Origin: Acetobacter sp.
GTDB taxonomy: Bacteria > Pseudomonadota > Alphaproteobacteria > Acetobacterales > Acetobacteraceae
Direction of reading: 5' to 3'
Assembly: GCF_022483985.1 (NCBI RefSeq)
Contig: NZ_JAKVME010000001.1
Coordinates: forward strand, 1,984,001 to 2,048,000
DNA: 64,000 nucleotides
Shown here one piece after another: positions 63,070 to 64,000 of this stretch; position 1 is the first letter of the stretch; every line of letters begins with the position of its first letter. The notes beneath the pieces are model-generated. The model saw nothing but the letters and a program-made list of their open reading frames with translations, had not been told where the DNA came from and made no database searches. The position numbers and the translations under genes were made by a program.

Positions 63070-63225
63070 CTATGGCTTTCCAAACGCCGTAAGAACTCCG
63101 GCGAACAGGCCCGCAGGGGTAAGGAAAATGGCGATCGTTTCTCCAGCCGGCGCATAATGCGGAAAGCCATACGAAACCACGGCGCATAGCCCCCAGCAGA
63201 CAAGACAGGCGATCAGCATGGGCAT
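63070..63225 (-). CDS. Small hydrophobic protein candidate
   Basis: A 51-residue frame from ATG 63225 (MPMLIACLVCWGLCAVV...) ending LTAFGKP. Two hydrophobic stretches (about residues 3-18 and 29-47) are joined by a short polar loop with YAPAGET. No clear ribosome site, and no known family. It is downstream of mntR on the same strand and convergent with lysR. It could be a real small membrane protein or a chance frame. Confidence 0.4.
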   Translation of the reverse strand: MPMLIACLVCWGLCAVVSYGFPHYAPAGETIAIFLTPAGLFAGVLTAFGKP

Positions 63226-63264
63226 GATAGGCAAACTTTCATAAGCAGTGAGCAGGAATACCGG

Positions 63265-63771
63265 TCATTCTCTCGCTGTCAGGGTATTGATGAACACATC
63301 TAACCCGCCATCAATGGCCCTTTTGAAGGCCGCAAGCGTTTCATCCCCGACATAATGTTCGATCCCCTCGGCATCGACCAGCACGCTGTCTTCGCTCACG
63401 CCCAGAGCGCGCAGAAACGCCTCGACAATCCTGTGCCGGGCCCTTGCCTCTTCCGCCACTTCCTGTCCGGCTTCGGTCAGAAAAACACCGCGATAGGGTT
63501 TCTGGACGACAAAACCGTCAGCCACCAGCCGCGCCAGCATTTTGGCGACGGTCGGCTGGGAGACGCCCAGACGCGCCGCGATATCGACCTGTCTGGCCTC
63601 CTGCGATTCCTCCAGAAGGTCGGAAATCAGCTCGACATAATCTTCCACCAGAACCTTGCGCCGCGCTTCCCGGTTCGCCCGGAAACTCTCTGACTGCGCG
63701 GTCGGGTCCGGCAGGGAGGGCGACAGCTTCAGTGTTCGTGGCGACTTCAAGATCACGACTTTCCCGGACAA
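63265..63771 (-). CDS. mntR: Manganese transport regulator MntR (DtxR family)
   Basis: 168 residues. A winged-HTH domain (about 40-95; [40 protein letters not shown]) is followed by the metal-binding/dimer domain ([30 protein letters not shown], in parts) with the usual E/H/D ligands. Manganese-dependent repressor. The start is TTG 63771 with gga at suitable spacing, or GTG a few codons later; the first 35 residues are basic and poorly conserved in type. A MntR-box-like palindrome lies about 180 bp away in the upstream region. Confidence 0.93.
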   Translation of the reverse strand: MSGKVVILKSPRTLKLSPSLPDPTAQSESFRANREARRKVLVEDYVELISDLLEESQEARQVDIAARLGVSQPTVAKMLARLVADGFVVQKPYRGVFLTEAGQEVAEEARARHRIVEAFLRALGVSEDSVLVDAEGIEHYVGDETLAAFKRAIDGGLDVFINTLTARE

Positions 63772-63829
63772 TTATTCCGTCACGAATAGATGATTCCCAA
63801 AATTCGATCCAGCTTTCATTAAAACCACA

Positions 63830-63851
63830 ATATACCATATTGCATATAGAT
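63830..63851. promoter_or_regulatory. Second, degenerate MntR-box-like site near mntR
   Basis: Minus strand reads CTATATGCAATATGGTATAT, sharing the GCAATA core with the box at 63951-63971 but with one extra base and weaker symmetry. It lies about 60 bp upstream of mntR, where autoregulation would act. Tentative. Confidence 0.25.
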
Positions 63852-63950
63852 TAGCATTTTGTTTTAATAATAGGATAAGCGTCATACACGCTGTCAGCCT
63901 CTCAGCCCGTGCCTTGTCCAGTGACACTGGCCGCGTCCCAACACCACTCA

Positions 63951-63971
63951 AATTATAGCAATAGCTATATT
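63951..63971. promoter_or_regulatory. MntR-box-like operator
   Basis: TATAGC-aata-GCTATA (63954-63969) is a perfect 6+6 palindrome that closely matches the enterobacterial MntR site form CATAGC-aaag-GCTATG. It sits between mntR and a plus-strand ATG at 63992, where the manganese transporter gene mntH is expected. AT-rich surroundings include TATATT that could be a -10 element. Confidence 0.6.
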
Positions 63972-63991
63972 ATATTGCATAGGCACTCTCC

Positions 63992-64000
63992 ATGTCGCAC
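63992..64000 (+). CDS. Possible start of a gene cut by the right window edge (mntH expected)
   Basis: ATG TCG CAC begins 21 bp after the MntR-box-like palindrome, divergent from mntR. Only three codons are visible and the ribosome site is weak, so this is proposed from context alone. Confidence 0.25.

Noticed and set aside
1-64000. CRISPR array, rRNA operon or complete prophage
   Set aside because: No regularly spaced direct repeats, no rRNA motifs and no phage structural genes were seen; the only mobile items are one IS and one integrase relic.

Overview
The window is high-GC alphaproteobacterial DNA that looks like an acetic acid bacterium (family Acetobacteraceae, of the Acetobacter / Gluconacetobacter / Komagataeibacter kind). 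The grounds are a hopanoid gene cluster (shc, hpnA, B, C, D, E, G, L), a pentose-phosphate operon with a fused transaldolase/phosphoglucose isomerase, an ETF/ETF-QO electron-transfer block, and the general gene content. The genus is an inference from gene content; no 16S rRNA gene is present.

Layout. 1-2.7 kb: a DEAD-box helicase cut by the window edge, overlapped by a TrmA/RlmD-type RNA methyltransferase. 2.7-4.8 kb: an AT-rich-flanked island with a 104-residue peptide carrying a double-glycine leader and an unrecognised 444-residue protein. 5.1-7.2 kb: a drug-efflux MFS protein and a 2OG-Fe(II) oxygenase-like protein. 7.4-10.9 kb: ETF-QO, etfB and etfA, closed by tandem terminators. 11-14.7 kb: an MHYT-GGDEF-EAL cyclic-di-GMP gene split by a complete 1304-bp IS3-family element with a 3-bp target duplication. 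14.9-18 kb: a methylthioribose kinase and a TPR-glycosyltransferase, followed by a 58-codon zinc-ribbon gene.

18.5-27.8 kb (minus strand): tkt, tal-pgi, gnd, a Cof-type HAD phosphatase, pgl, rpiA and gntK. Together they form the non-oxidative pentose phosphate pathway, most of the oxidative branch and gluconate entry; zwf is not here. A strong intrinsic terminator lies between tkt and tal-pgi. 28-31 kb: purD, divergent xseA and a small membrane protein. 31-34.7 kb: an FAH-family hydrolase and a double-GT2 glycosyltransferase. 34.9-45.1 kb: the hopanoid region, with hpnC-hpnD-hpnE-shc-hpnG in one minus-strand run, hpnA-hpnB in another, a NUDIX gene between them, and hpnL running the other way into tyrA.

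46-53 kb: a DUF2029 glycosyltransferase, a second 2OG-Fe(II) oxygenase, a decayed tyrosine recombinase beside tRNA-Tyr, rlmB, and then an unusual block: a degenerate cytochrome-oxidase-subunit-I-like protein, ctaB and a 46-codon CoxF-like gene, each overlapping the next by 4 bp. 52-60 kb: a PmtA-like methyltransferase, a 48-codon membrane protein, gshB, greB, motA and motB (in the order motB-motA), and a GT39/GT2-GtrA pair downstream of an Lrp regulator. 61-64 kb: trxB, a LysR regulator, a small membrane ORF, mntR, and an MntR-box-like palindrome at the right edge just before a possible mntH start.

The most unusual items are the double-glycine peptide locus, the COX1-like protein lacking most catalytic histidines beside ctaB, the exactly reconstructable IS3 disruption of a cyclic-di-GMP gene, and the integrase relic at tRNA-Tyr.
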